Origin: Amoebophrya sp. A120
Lineage: Eukaryota > Sar > Dinophyceae > Syndiniales > Amoebophryaceae
Reading direction: 5' to 3'
DNA: 64,000 bases
Assembly (NCBI GenBank): GCA_905178155.1
Contig: CAJINV010000005.1
Coordinates: forward strand, 674,564-738,563
Shown piece after piece: positions 43,682 to 56,583 of this stretch (within the stretch, counting starts at the first letter, position 1; each line of letters starts with the position of its first letter). Below the pieces are notes generated by a model. The model was given only the letters and a program-made list of their open reading frames with translations. It had not been told where the DNA came from and did no database searches. Both the position numbers and the translations under genes were made by a program.

Positions 43682-45240
43682 CTACATTTCAATCAGCTCC
43701 ACGACTTGTTTCATGATTGTTGGATTCGCAGCGGCCACGATCCGTCGTCCATCCAGTTCCTTCGCGAGCATTTTTCCCGTGTAATCCGCAATGACGCAAC
43801 CCGCTTCTTGGCAAATCAGGATTCCCGCAGCCACGTCCCATTCCTTTATGCCCGTTTCGAAGTAGCAGTCTAATCTCCCGCAGGCGACGTTGCACAAGTC
43901 GCACGCCGCGGATCCGGAGCGGCGGAGGTCCCGGGATTCAAGCACGACGGCCATGGTGTTTCTCGCGACCGTCTCTTTTATCCGGTGCAAGGCGGCGATC
44001 TGCTTTTCATCCAGTTCATCCCGACGGGTCGTGTCTCTTAACTTCGCCAGTTCCTGTACCTGAAACCCTGTTCCTACAAGAGATTCCTGCAGTGTTTTGC
44101 TGCTCGCGTTTCGGCGTGACAGTGCGATCTTCTTTAGTTGCACCGTGATGTTCGTCGATCCAGGCTTTCTTGTTTTACTTTCGAAGCACTCCAAGAAAGC
44201 TCCTTTGCCCCGTTCCGCCGCAAACAACTCGTCCAAAATCGGGTTGTAAACGACGCCAAGAACCGGTTCGAAATTTATCAAATGTAAAAACGTCTGGGTC
44301 TGGAAGATTGAAACTTGTCATGCTAAATCCGAATAATGCAAAAATCTGTGTTGCATGAGTGCCAAAAGCTGTCCACTTTCGACCAAGTTGGGAGGTAGTT
44401 TCTCATGCGGGATAGGCATGGCAGAGACCTCACAGACTCTGTCATGCTAAGCCCTGCATTCCAGACCTCATGGGTCATGGAAAATCTGCATGACAAATCT
44501 AGGAATCTTCCAGACCCAGACATTTTTACATTTGATAAAATTCTCGTAGTACCCGATCGACACGCCGACGTACGGCACGCCGTGCACGAAGTTGGTCGTC
44601 CCGTCAATCGGGTCTATGATCCAGGTTTTGTCCGCGGTCAGTTTCGAAACCCCCTCGATCGCGGTTTCCTCCCCGAGGATCTTGTGGTTTGGGAAGTCGG
44701 CCAGGATCGCTTCCGTTATTATTTTTTCTACCGCCACGTCCACTTCGGTAACCAGGTCGGCGGCGGAGGCTTTCAACTTGATGTCTACGTCCGATAAATC
44801 AAAAAACACGTCTATCCTGAGTAAAAACCTACCCACACCAGAGCCAGGATGGGGATTTTGCAACACAAACCTAGGAGCTTTGTGAGTCACGCATGACAAG
44901 TTGCACTCTGCAGTGTAGTGCAGGTTAGCAAGTGCAGCCGCGCCACAGATTCATCTGCTCATCCTGTTCACAGCATCACAAATTCCAAAACACGACTGGA
45001 AATGGCTCTCATGCGGATGCGCATTACAAGTCTTCCTGTCTTTGCAAATCTGCATTACAACTCTGGTGTGGGTACGTTTTTACTCAGGATAACGTCGTTT
45101 CCGAGGCCAAAGCTGGCGCGAATCCGGTCGCCGACACTGCGAGCAAGAGTTGTGACGAACGAGAGCTCGGGGCGGAGTTCTGTTGCAGATGTGTGCGGTG
45201 CCGGTGCAGCGTCGTCAGTGCCTGCTTCTGTTGGCGCCAT
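43682..45240 (-). CDS. Inositol monophosphatase, 335 aa, interrupted only by two introner-like elements
   Basis: Exons 45240-45097, 44812-44543, 44275-43682, separated by IE25 and IE24; no ordinary intron. Lithium-sensitive phosphatase motifs are complete: DLVTEVDVAVEK, ILGEET (metal-binding Glu), WIIDPIDGTTNFVHG (metal-binding Asp pair), GVVYNPILDELFAAERGKGA, RSGSAACDLCNVACGRLD and EWDVAAGILICQEAGC. It hydrolyses myo-inositol monophosphates to inositol, Mg-dependent. The N-terminal 40 residues are Ala/Thr-rich. IE24 splits GYYEN from FEPVLG within the catalytic fold, so accurate removal is needed for function. Confidence 0.96.
44276..44537. mobile_element. IE24, family A introner-like element in inositol monophosphatase
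   Basis: Ends TATCAAATGT and ACATTTGATA, inverted GTCTGGGTCTGGAAG core (one arm starts ACGTCTGGG), perfect duplication aaatt, 262 bp. Removal restores SIGYYENFEPVLGVVYNP. Confidence 0.95.
44813..45091. mobile_element. IE25, family C introner-like element in inositol monophosphatase
   Basis: Ends TATCCTGAGT and ACTCAGGATA, core ACCTACCCACACC with its inverted GGTGTGGGTACGT, perfect duplication acgtc, 279 bp. The core is a CTACCCACACC variant of the CGTCCCCACCCC of IE4 and IE9. Removal joins LGNDV to FFDLSD. Confidence 0.93.
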
Positions 45241-46343
45241 TTTGTTTTGCCACTAGGGCTACATTTTATGATAAAAACAAGTACTGGTGAAAACTGGAAC
45301 TTCAACAAGTACGAGCAAACGAGGTCGCAAGAGTGAGAATTGTTCCGAAAAGTAAGACTATAGAGACAAGCACTTACTGCATCAGCTCCAGCATAGGTCT
45401 TTGCTCGAAAGCGATGACCGCGTAAGATTAGCTCGTTCGCAAAAGCTAAAAGCAACAATTGTCTTCAGTATGAACCGATCGTCCTTCTCTCGATCTCGAT
45501 GTGAGCATCAAGAATTTCACTGATCAGTTTACAGTTTACAGTGTTTTATCGTGATGACCGTGGGCCTGGGACCGTGCCCTTATCTGATCATTTGTGGCTT
45601 CATCTGCTTCAAGCTTCAATAACGAAACAACGATGAACATCAGCGGCTAGCCCTCGTTCGCCGAAAGAACGACCGCGGAGTCTTTCACACCGTTATTCCG
45701 TTTGTTCATTTTCGCTTCTCTCGAGAAACCGTCTCGGAGGCCGATTGCAAGCTATGCAACCCTAAAATCAACAAAGATCATACAAATCTCGGCATTTTGC
45801 AAACTACGCCTCAGAATATTTTTTGTTATTCTAGAAGAGGATGAAACAGTACGTGCTTGCAGTTCAATTGTTCCTAGGCCTAACGTACTCATCGTTCTTT
45901 TGATGTGGTCTGTATCCTATACGCAGGCACCCTATTTCATGCAAACACTCAGAACAAAATGTTCATACTCTGCATTTGCGGCATATTAATTCTCGGTCGT
46001 AATAAGTGACCGAACTGAGCAAATGCGTAAAGCAGCTATTTTCCCAAATACAACAATCAATATCTCAGCAGACGCGGTCTCAACACGGCAGCAGAATAAT
46101 GATGAAAATTTATCGAGCTTCCAAAACGTCAAAGCATATTGTTTTCACAAATCGGCAAATATTAAAACTTTATTTCGTTGGCCGCCACGCCCCCCTGCAG
46201 CAAAGGCTGGCACGTTCCTTGGCAAGAGCAGCCAGCCAACCGTTGAAGAACTCCTTTTGTTGGTTCTGCTGATGGTGCGCAGGTTCTGCTGATCATGCGC
46301 AATGAAGCCTCGCGGCCCACGTCAGCTCCTGCCACATGGACTT
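45241..46343. other. Intergenic, 1.1 kb, no gene seen
   Basis: AT-rich with short plus-strand frames (45702-45989, 46006-46292) that have no domain. No element copy or RNA gene. Confidence 0.45.
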
Positions 46344-49300
46344 TTACTCCGCCGCTCCTCTTTCCAACGCCCTCCGCCCTGTCGCATCGACGACTTGCCG
46401 CCCCCCTGCATCCACCACGCTGCGACAAAACGGGCACTTGTAATGCGACAGGCGCAGACACTCCCGGTGCAACCCTTGCCGGCCCTGGCAGCACTGTAGC
46501 TGTACCCAGTTCGACTCTACTGTGGGCGACGACGAGGTCGATGATGTTGTTCTACTACAACCGGAGCAGTAGTTTGCCTCTCCTCCACGACCTGTTCTTG
46601 CCCTTGATCTCGATGGCGCTCGCGGTGTAGTACCGCCGTTGGTCGTACGACCACTTCGAGTTCTTGTGGTCTCCACCACACTTCCACCGCTTCGCCAAAA
46701 CCGCGGCAGCCGCACCCGGAACAGCGGGCTGAAGCCGTATCAAATGTAAAAGTGTCTGGGTCTGGAAGAATGCAACTTGTCATGCTAAATCTGAAGCATG
46801 AAAAATCTGTGTTGCATGAATACCAAAAGTCGTCCAGTTTTGACCAAGTCGGGAGGGAGTTTCTCATGCAGGATAGGCATGAGAGAGATCGCGCAGAATC
46901 TGTCATGCTAGGCGCTGCATTCCAGACCTCATGGGTCATGGAAAAGCTGCATGACAAATCGCGCACTCTTCCAGACCCAGACATTTTTACATTTGATAAG
47001 CCGCGCGGACCGACAAAGTGGACGGACCAAAAGCGGCCGCCCGCCACGGCCGACTCGTCCGGAAGCTGGTCGGCCAGCTCGCCCAGAGAAAGGGACCGAA
47101 CTAGAGGTTGCACGTCGAGGACCTCCAGAGCGTGCTGTGCAGCAGCTGGAGGTCCCGTCATAGTTCGTTGTCCACCTCCGTGGAGCCCTGAAGACGTGCT
47201 ACTACCTCCTGATCGACGTCCCGCGCTGCGGCTACGAATGATCACGGGCGAACTGTCAACAGCGTTCGGCGAAAACATGGTCCTCGTGCTTCTATCGCCT
47301 TCTTCTATAAGGACCGCTGGCCTCCACCCTCGTTGTGCGCGGACATTTGTTTGTGGGGTACCACTACCAGTTGCAGCAGGCAGAAGATTGTCGTCGGCCT
47401 GTTCAGAATCCCCCGCCTCTTCCCCCTCCTCACGCTGGAACTGGCGCCGCATCTGCGCACTGCCACACCAATAGGCCAGCACCCGCAGGAACTTCTCGTA
47501 CGCCATCTCTATCGGTGTGGTTTTCGGCGCGAATCCGGACCTGCTGCGGGCGGATTCCATGCACACGACGCAAATTGCGTCCTCGTCAGGTTCGACGTGC
47601 AGGGAGGACGCACTCCCGAGAGAACCGGAGCTGCGGGTTTGCAGCGGGGCGTCCTCGTCTTCGCTGTTGGGGGAAGGAGTGCTGGAGTTGCGTGGCTGAT
47701 GATCAACATCCGGAGATGATGACAACTGCGCAACGCCACCTGGTGTGTGAGCTTGTTCCCGTCTTCGCCCTCGCGGCGTACTGCTGTGCTGCGGAGGAAG
47801 AACGTCAGGATTCTGTGGCTGCGCGCTGCTCCCGTCACCGCTCTGCTGCGCTAGCCTCGGGAAGGAGGACATGATCCTGCGGTTGACGTGATTGTCGGTG
47901 GAAAAAGGCGCCTCTGCGGGGGAGGTCGGCGTACCGTTTGTGGTCGTGCTTGACGGAGTTCTAGCGTTGCTTCTGTTCGCAGCTGGTGCAACAGAATTCC
48001 GGCTCTCGCTGCTCTCCTGGTGCCCTCTCCGGTCTTGCCGCCAACCAAGTGTGGCCGCAGAAGTTCTTGTGCCGCTTGACGGGGGCACTCTTGCCGCCCC
48101 CTGCCCTCCGCTTTCACGATTCGAGTGGTAGTTCCGGTCAACATTTCTGCTTCTTCTACCACCTGCCTCATCTATCACAGGCGGCGGTGGCGGAGGTACC
48201 CCGGCTAGGGGTGGAGGCGGTGGAGGGGGCGGAAGAAGATCCTGTTGATGCTGCTCCGCGAATGGAACAAACTCCTCCTCGTTCCCCTGCGCATGATGCT
48301 GTGCAGATGTGCTTGTCCCTTGGCGCCACTCTAGCGCTTGCGACATTCGGGAATAAGCTTCCTCGCGCACTTCCCTATTAGAGCTCGCCGACGAGGACAC
48401 GCTACCGCTGCTCCACGGGCGGCGCAGCACGTGCCGCAGAGGGTCTTCCGGGATCAAAAATGAGGAGGACCCTATAATTCGTTCATCTACCGCCAAATCG
48501 TCACTCGAAGAGCCTGGCGCCCGCGTAGTACTAGTACTAGATGAGGCAAGAGACAAGGTGCGGTTCGAGAAGCTTAACACCCGCCGAAGCATTTTATCAA
48601 ATGCAAATATGTCTGGGTCTGGAAGAATGTATGTTTGTCATGCTTGTCTGGCATGACTCTTAAATCTGCCATGCATGTTACCCAAGAGCCCCACTTTTCT
48701 GTCATTCAGAAACGCAGTTTGTCATGCAGAATAGGCAACACCTAGAAGCTCAAAAACTTGTCATGCTGGGCCAGCTCTTGTGGCCTCCTCATGATACGCC
48801 ACCCAGCATCACAAATTTCCAGACCCAGACATTTTTGCATTTGATACATCTTGGCCATGGACGAAACCTCCTCTTGATCTTCTGAAGGTACTGTTGACGC
48901 GTTATTCATCATCTCGCCGTTGTTTTGCAACTCACGAGTTGGGGTCTGCTCTGGCTCTTCTCGCACGGCAGCAGTTCTTGCTGCGGGGCGAATGGGCGTG
49001 GTCCTAAGTAGACCACTTCCAGTCGTAACGTCGGTACTAGTAACATCAGTGGGCAGAGCGGAAGATGCGGCCCTGGTCGTCGTGGTAGTCAAAGTTATTC
49101 CGCTTCTTGGGCTTCCCGCAGCTGCACTAGTATGTGCAGCTGCAGGTCGTGGTGCTCTACTACTTGCAGCTCCAATCACGGTTGGCCGTTCAGCTTGTTC
49201 TTGTTGTTCGGTCGGGGCTATAGAAGTTGTGGAGGAAACCAGTGAACCCGCTCCGACCACTGGGCTTCTCGGCGTAACAGGAAGTTGTAGGCCCGCACTC

Positions 49301-50178
49301 CGGGGAGCAGAGGGCGTCCGGGTACCTCTTCCCCGTTCCGCAAGATCGGCAGGCTGAGGCAGCCTAGCTGTTGAGCCACCGCCACCGGTTGCAGCAGTGT
49401 GTGCAGAAATCAAGGACGATCGAGGCGTCGCAGCTGTGGCGTCCCTCGTCCTGCTCCTGGCGAGTGGAACGACGGCCGGGCTTCTAGAAGTTCTTACGCC
49501 CTGCTGCGCTGGAACGTCGTGCTGTACCCCCGGCGAGTGGTGCAACACCTCTTCTGTCGTCCCAGGCGAAACATTCCGGTAGGAAAAGGCGTGCGCCGTA
49601 AAAAAATCGTCAAACAGCAGGTCAACGTCGTCTATTGCATCTGCTCTTCCAGACGCCGCAGCTGGTACAGCGGCAGCATCTCTAGTACTACTACTGCGCC
49701 GTGCGTCGCGCCTCTGCCGCCACAGATTCTGCTGCAAAACTACGCTCGCCGCGATCTCCCGGTCTCTTGCCGTGGTAGCGGCAGCATCAAGAGCACTGAT
49801 GCCCCGCGGCCCCTCTCCATGCAGGTCGGCCGCACGAAAACCGTTTCGCCAAGTCACGGGTCTGTCGTGGGTATCTCGACCACTTGGTCGTCCGTTGCTC
49901 TGCTCCGGACGAGTGGAACACGCCGGCTGCTGCCCAGAGACAGGCTCGGTGCGCAGCAGCTCTGCTAAGTTCGCATTGTTTCGGGCAGGCACGGGTAAAA
50001 GGGGTCGAAATCCGAAGGCGCTGTAGTCCTGCGGGGCGTACAAGAGGAAGAGGTAGTACCAGACGGCGGAACGCAGGGGCCTGTGCATGTCTTGTTGGTT
50101 GATGTGACCTCGTCTTTCTGACGATTCTAGCTCGGATTGTATTTGATCAACATGAACGTTGGCCAGATGAACTAGCAT
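46344..50178 (-). CDS. RING/RINGv-type zinc-finger protein, long disordered N-terminal region, 1103 aa
   Basis: Exons 50178-48852, 48594-47004, 46737-46344, separated by IE27 and IE26. Starts MLVHLANVHVDQIQSELESS. Most of the chain is Ser/Thr/Pro/Arg-rich. A first Cys pair is ICVVCMES at about residue 670. A second is YCSGC, followed by LQCCQGRQGLHRECL and KCPFCRS near the C terminus. That C-terminal set gives C-x2-C, C-C, H-x2-C, C-x2-C and resembles RING or RINGv fingers of E3 ubiquitin ligases. If CVVC is the true first pair, the finger carries an insertion of over 300 residues; if CSGC is, the finger is compact. Ligase activity is inferred. Confidence 0.75.
46738..46998. mobile_element. 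IE26, family A introner-like element in the RING gene
   Basis: Ends TATCAAATGT and ACATTTGATA, inverted GTCTGGGTCTGGAAG core, perfect duplication agccg, 261 bp. Removal joins HFVGPRG to FSPLFRVR and puts the C-terminal finger in frame. Confidence 0.94.
48595..48846. mobile_element. IE27, family A introner-like element, close sister of IE14
   Basis: Ends TATCAAATGC and GCATTTGATA, flanks cattt / catct (four of five), 252 bp, the same length as IE14. Removal joins SSMAKM to LRRVLSF. Confidence 0.92.
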
Positions 50179-51857
50179 GAGAGGTGGCGGCGCCGCGGTT
50201 TAGTCACGACTCGTAAGTACTTTTGGCAGGTCACCTTCTTCTTCATGTTTATTCGGCAACGCGGTCACTGACGGTAACGCAATGATTGGAAGATTTGGCC
50301 CTGTGCTGGTTGCGGTTGATCGACAGCAATAGATATACTGAGCAAGGGACCAACATTTTTTTGTACATGACCCCAGGTGCGCGGCGACGATGTGCTGTGT
50401 GTATCTGTTTCTCGTTTACTTATCAATCAAAACTAGTCAGAGCCAAAAGTTTTCCATTTTTACCGCCCTCGTTTTCGTCACACAACGGGAAATAGATCCA
50501 CATTTTCGCACTTGCACTTGATCGTAGTACTCGTACTAAAACTAAATCTTCTAAATAGCACACAACAATAAATTTGTGTGTGTCAATTTCGTTTCGACAT
50601 ACATTTCTTGGCGAGGCGACTAGCTCCGGCGGGATAATGCGGTAGAAGAACTACGTTCCAACCAATTCGAAGCTGTCGTGACTTGCGGGACCGATTTGGA
50701 CGGCGCAAGGGTTTAGGGTTCGTGTCAGATCTTCAGCAACGCTAGCTCATCGGCAACAAGGTACGACTGCGATAGAAAGAAAAACCCACGAATGAAGAAC
50801 CGCAGGGCCAACAATGAATCAAAAAGCAGGGAGCGCAACTCAGGCAAACAGGGAGCGCCACGCGGAGACCGCTTGTATGGGCGCCTCATGGAGTTAGGCT
50901 CTTGTCATCGCCTCACTCAGAACGAGGGAGAGGCCTGATTCCCCAACTCCTTTCGCGCTCATCAGTCATTTTGATCTTGATAGAGTTGTACAGTTGATGA
51001 AGCATCAAATCGAAACGAAGCAGGAACAGGAACAGGCATATTTGTGCGACGCAACGCGCAATGAAAATTCAACCTTTGGGGCAAAAAGCGATCCAACTCT
51101 CGCTGCTTCCTCATCTCGAAATGGAAATGGATAGATTTCAATGCGTGCAAAGAAAAATAGTTGAAACGCAAATCTTAACGCTGTTCTTCGGGACGAGACC
51201 ACTCACATTCTTTGTTGTTGTTACAAAAATGTTTACGCCCGGCCGGGTGCGCTACCAGACCTCTAGCACTATACCATTTGAGTAGGTATGATCAATGGCT
51301 CGTCTAGGTAATTGTACTGCCCCTGAAAGAACGCGAAAGTAGACGCCCTTTGTGTGCCTCTTTTGTTCTCGTTCTGGGAACTAGCAAAAAAACCTGTTGC
51401 TACCTGCAGGACGACAGCCTCGGCTTTCTTTATTTTGTGTTGCACTATTCTACAGGCAGTGGTGGAGACAAGTGAAACCTCTTGTCCCTACCTAGTTGTC
51501 AGCATGACCCTATTTCAATACTGCGAATGTGTTCGCGTTGTAGCTACAGGGACATCTATTACTACTTGCTGTTGCTGTTCGATTCTCCAGCAGCTCAACA
51601 ACAACTACAGGCCAGAAAATGCATTTCGGAGCGTTGACTGGTGCAGACTGCTGCAGTATCCAGTTTTCTACACATGTAAACCACGAGGAAACTACTCATA
51701 AGCTAAGGGGAAAGATGGAAAGGGCCCGCAATGCATCGATTAATTCTGCTATCTTCGAGGATATTGTTTATTGTTTTTGATAAAAGTTAAAGTCAAAATC
51801 TAAGTCTGAAAACGAAATCGCGATATTTATTGTGTCTGCCCGTGGTAGTTGTGGTCA
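50179..51857. other. Intergenic, 1.7 kb, longest gap without a gene call
   Basis: Short frames on both strands (51354-51701 plus, 51171-50962 minus) show no domain. No element copy, no tRNA-like fold recognised. Confidence 0.45.
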
Positions 51858-53337
51858 TCAGAACCGGAGCGGGATCTCGTCTCCTTGCCCGCCGGGACCT
51901 TCGTGCCATTTCCAGGACTGCATCGTTGCGAACAGGAGGTTGCCCAGCATGCTATCCCCCTCATCGTCCTGCAGGGTGCTCGCCCTGCTGTACATCCCGG
52001 AAATCAGTTCGTCGCGGAGCAACTCGTCGGGAGAAACGTACTGACTCGCAGAGGCGCGCGACCGGGGCTGTGGTGCGTTTTTTGTTAGTATTAATGTTGC
52101 ATGAATGCGAATCTGAATGTCTCGTCCTACTTTCTTTGTCAATGACAACACCTTTGCACTTTTGGTGACATCATGTCAAATACGGAAACACAAACAAGCG
52201 CAGCTAATTATATCGCACTACCGCATCATCTCTGTCCTTCTCCGTGTCCGCTGGCTCAAGATATCCCTCCTCGGTCATCTTCCAAAAAATGGTGTCCTTC
52301 TGAGGTGACACAATCGCAGGAGCACCCCCTGCTCGATCCACCCCGGCTTCCTGCAGCTGCTGCATCTCCTCGACGGTGGTGGCACGCATTGGGGAAAACT
52401 GGGGCTTTCTCGACGGTTGCTGGTCAGCAGCCCCCACCGGGGCAGGTCGTTCTTCCGGCCTCTTACTGCTGGAAGAGGCGGAGAAAGAGCTTGTCGTGGC
52501 GCCTGCTTGCTGATTCCCGGCCGCACCAGCGCTTTTCGCTGCACCGCCGCCACTTCCGTTCAAGTAGAAGGTTTCTGCCTCCATGTCTCCCGGCGCGCTG
52601 GCGCGTCTGCCGCCCGGCGACCGGAGGTAGCGGAGTTTGCCGGTGCGTTTGCATCGTTCGTACTCCGTCTCGGGGAGCTGAAAAACGGACATGGTGGGAA
52701 GAAGCGGGTCCTCGGTCGAGTTCCGGGGTTTCCGGATGGGTGGCGGTGGACAGTCGCGGTCACCCGGAGACGGGACGGCGCCGTCGGATTCTGGATTTTT
52801 GATCACGGTTGTTTAGTGAAAGTAGTAAGTACAGGACATCAATGTCCTCGGCTGTCGACTCGCAAACGCAAGAATATCAAAGATCGGAGCATGATGACAT
52901 CTGGTCTTCGCATAACCACTCGTCATGATCTTCGCCTACGTGCTGAGTAGTACTTACTTTTACTTACCCTTTCTCATCGCCGACAGCGTGCGATCCAGTG
53001 TGCTGGCCAAGTTCCTGTCCAGAGTGCTCGCCGCGTGTCGATCTGCCTGCTGCGTCCCGGCAGAAGGTGATGAAACATCCCCGCCGGCAGTAACAGGATG
53101 CTGCTCTGGGGTGAACAGTGTGAACGCGCCGGTGTCCAACGCTTCGGCCGTGAAGCTCGCCGGGGCCGACTTCCCGTGCAGCTGCTGCGGCTGCAGCGGT
53201 GGGGGTACGGTCGCGGTGGTGCGGGGGTCCTCGGGAGATGAAATCAATCCCCCTTGATTCGCGAAAACGGGAGCGGTCTGCCGGACGCCGCCCGTGCGTT
53301 TTTTCACTTCTGCGTAAGAGGTGGTGCCGGAAGACAT
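51858..53337 (-). CDS. Hypothetical protein, 3 exons, 382 aa
   Basis: Exons 53337-52968, 52790-52222, 52067-51858; donors GTAAGT and GTAGTG, acceptors TCCAG and CACAG, all phases consistent. Starts MSSGTTSYAEVKKRTGG. Contains a short tandem pair (STLDRNLASTLDRTLSAMRK), a basic-aromatic segment (ETEYERCKRTGKLRYLRS), and an acidic C-terminal part (QYVSPDELLRDELISGMYSR, then MQSWKWHEG). Largely disordered elsewhere. No family recognised, no signal peptide or membrane segment. Confidence 0.7.
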
Positions 53338-54855
53338 TGTGCGGGCGGAAGCTGGGGTTTGGAACGGCAGCAGGTAAGTAGTTGTTATCCTTATCGTTAT
53401 CGGGGGTCCTCTTTATTTCATCGTGCCAGCTCTTCGAGGGTGGGGGTCTGCCGGCGGTGTAGCAGCCTAGTACTCTTGTTCACCAGTCGAGATGATCAGA
53501 TCACCTTTGTAGTTCTTGTGTTTGGTTTGCAACGAATGACGACCACGAGACGTGAATTCTCGCGCTTGTTGGGTAAAGAAACCACGACATACGTGTTCGG
53601 GACAAAACACAAAACAGACGAAGGGGCGCGTGGAATACAGATGCACCAATTAGAATCGTGGCCGGATGATTTACCGTCACGGTAATATGAAACGGATCAA
53701 AAATACCTTCTAGCTTGAAAAAATAACATCCTGAGCTGTTATATTTTGTCAAGTATGAGTCAATGTTTTTGTTTCGTGCATGCAACATCACATCGATCGA
53801 AAAAACAACAGGGGATGGCAGTTGCGGTGACTCTTCTGACACGACAAATAAGAGGACGCATCTCTTGATCTTAGTGGATTTTTCTCACCCAAATGGGCCT
53901 AACGACGCCGACGAAGATCTAGACCTTTTCTAGAGCTACTAACTTTTCTGGTGAACGCGGATCCTCTGCAATGCCAAACAAAAAAACGAAAATCCTAAAT
54001 ACAGCAACACCCACCTCCGATGCACATCAAGACGACCCTTTCAAGACCGTAGACTTCCTTCCCTTTACGAAGACGAACCACATTACAGAGACCGACCACA
54101 TAAATAAAGAAGAACATGGCCCATGGTACGATGATTATATATCAATGGCACAACGAACCTGATATTGAAGCTGATCGCGGCCCGCAAGGTTTCTTCACGT
54201 TTATTTTGATTGTTCGCTCTCGATTAAAATTTTTGCTCCAACAGGGAGTTTTCTTGTACATGGACATCCTGACTCTTATCCTGAAACAAAATGGTATACA
54301 GTTGTTGTTATTTTATGTTTTGTTCTGCATGTACCACTTTCTTTGCAAAGAAGTATACATTCCTATGGAGACTGGGGTGTGATGAAGATCAAGTTTAGAG
54401 ATGGAAACAGGAAAAGCCAGCGCTGGCGCAGGGAAGAAGAAAATCTACGGCCATTGCCTGCTGTTGCTCCCTTTATTTTGAATTTGAATGGATAAAGCAT
54501 GCATGGTCAAAAAAAATCGAAGAGTACAGAGTGACTACTTCAAGAAATTACCTCAAATGGTCAAAAAAACAAAAACAAATTTTCAGCGTAGCTAGTCTTG
54601 GGGTCGTGGGATACAAGCAATAACAAACGATTTAGTACTTTTAGGGATCTCGGAAATAAACCGGGGGACGACAATTCCTCGGGGTAGAAGTAAAGCACTT
54701 CTACTTTAGTAGAGACGAAGGTATTAATTTTGTGGCATTGCAACTATAACGATGGTACTAGGGTGTTATTTCACACTGAAAAAAGTACTAATTTATGAAT
54801 ACAAAAAAGAACTAGCTGTACCTACTAGCACCCAAATAAATCATGAACCCCTATA
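53338..54855. other. Intergenic, 1.5 kb, no gene seen
   Basis: AT-rich, with several low-complexity A/T tracts. Plus-strand frames at 53971-54382 lack domains. Confidence 0.45.
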
Positions 54856-56583
54856 TTACTGTACTCCCTGCCCCCGCAGGTACAATTTTCCCGGGTGCCA
54901 GGCGTCTCCCCGGTTGTCGCCGTACACTTGTGTGTTCGCCAGTCTCTGCTGCTTCATTGCCGCGAGCTCGGCCCGCCGCCTCGCCCTTGCGTCGTTGGCC
55001 TCCGGAATGATTTTTCGCTGCTGGTGGAAGGCCTGCATCCGCCCCGGCACACTCCAGTCCGACCGCGGGAAGCCGTGGTGCGCGAAATCGGTGGTGAGAT
55101 CGGTCAAGCGCAGCGCTTTGACGCTCGTATTCGGCTCGAAAATTTCGTCTATGTTTTTTTTTTGGTATGTAGATTGAGCGCGGGCCAGCCTTAGCTCCAC
55201 AAAAAACAGCATATAACATTGAAGAAATTGCGAACAATAATTTCAATTTAGATTGTAGTGCGTATGAGCTGAAATGAACATCACTACGTATAAAAATGCG
55301 TGTAGTACCGCTCGTAAACGACTTGTCGGCGTCGCTCCAGTGGTAGTGGTGTGTCTTGTCGAGCGACTGTTTGGTGTCCATGGAGGAATTCCGCTTGTCC
55401 TTTTTGTAGAGCTGCTTCAAGTAGTAGTCCTTGTACAGCATATTCTGCCTGTACTGCGGCACCTTCAACCGCGCCAACTTCCCGTTGATCCGCATGTCCC
55501 CGGCGTCGTCGATTTGAATCGCCTTAGTAAAGTCGGGGACGTCGCTGTTGTGGTACCTGTTTCGATTAGTTTAGGGTTTTTAAGTTTTTGATATATTGCT
55601 GTAGTTGCTGAGCAGCTTACAAACCGCAAATCAAAATTAAAAATTTATCTGTCATGCGGAATAAAATCCTAAACCGCAAGCTTGTACATTATCTTATAAC
55701 ATAGTCATAGACCAAAAAGAATCCACGCAAATAAAAAGTACTCGATCCTGCATTGCGTCTGGTGTGTCCAGAAGTTGGTTAAGTTCGGGCGGTTCCACCT
55801 GTGTTCCACATCTGCCGACCACGCTCTGTCTTCCGGTGCGGTCTCGTACAGGCAGGTATCGTCCGGGTCGAGCCGCTGCGTCGCGCCCGGATCGAAAAAC
55901 GGCTTGGAGACGATTTTCTTCTTGTTGCAGGGTGCGGCCATGAAGTCTTTCCCCATCAGGGTGGTGGACATAGTGGAATATTTGCCGGTATTTGAAGATC
56001 CATTGTCTGCTTTGGTATGCGCAGTTTGATGTCCTCTCCCGCGGGAGGAAGCAGCTGCAGGCGATTGAGAAGAGCTCGTCTTCGCCGGTGCGGTGGTGGG
56101 TGGCGTCTCGCCGGTGCCAGTAAACGCGACTTTTTTCGTACTGTTGGTAGTACTGGTGCTCAGGTTGTGCCCGTGGTTTGGGCTGCTGGCGGACCGGAGC
56201 AACGTCGGAAGCTCCTGCTCTTGCTTTGCTACAACTGGGGTCGTCGTCGTGCTCATCAGGCTGCCGTCCGCAGTCATCGGTTTTTTTGGTGTTGTTGTAC
56301 TAGTACCATCTTTTACGAAAAATTCCGACGCGTCAAACTCCAACGGCGGACGAATGCAGGTGTGGCGGGGTTCCTTGGACACTTCCTTTTCCCGCATCAG
56401 CCGTACGGCTTCCCGGGGGTCGTGGCTGTCGAAAAGCCGCCCCTTGGACTGCGAATAGAAGCGGACATCGGTGGACTGCAGCGACCGGCGCCAGGCGCGG
56501 GCGGAATCGCCGGAGAGCACTCGTTGCCACGGGTTCTCGCCGGACTTGGGGTAGACGAAGTGCGCGGAAGAAGTCGACGTCAT
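54856..56583 (-). CDS. Hypothetical protein, 3 exons, 460 aa
   Basis: Exons 56583-55742, 55556-55309, 55148-54856; donors GTACTT and GTACTA, acceptors AACAG and CATAG, all in phase. The first exon begins MTSTSSAHFVYPKSGENPWQ and has short Arg/Trp/Phe-rich motifs (ARAWRRSL, DVRFYSQSKG, DPREAVRLMREKEV) around a Ser/Thr-rich middle. The later exons are Lys/Tyr-rich (YRQNMLYKDYYLKQLYKKDK) and contain HHGFPRSDWSVPGRMQAFHQ. Such short spaced aromatic-basic motifs are common in microtubule-bound ciliary proteins, but no family is recognised. No introner-like element. Confidence 0.7.

Noticed and set aside
52204-52950. Plus-strand ORFs opposite the 382-aa gene
   Set aside because: The minus-strand exons join in phase with consensus splice sites; the plus frames are shadows.
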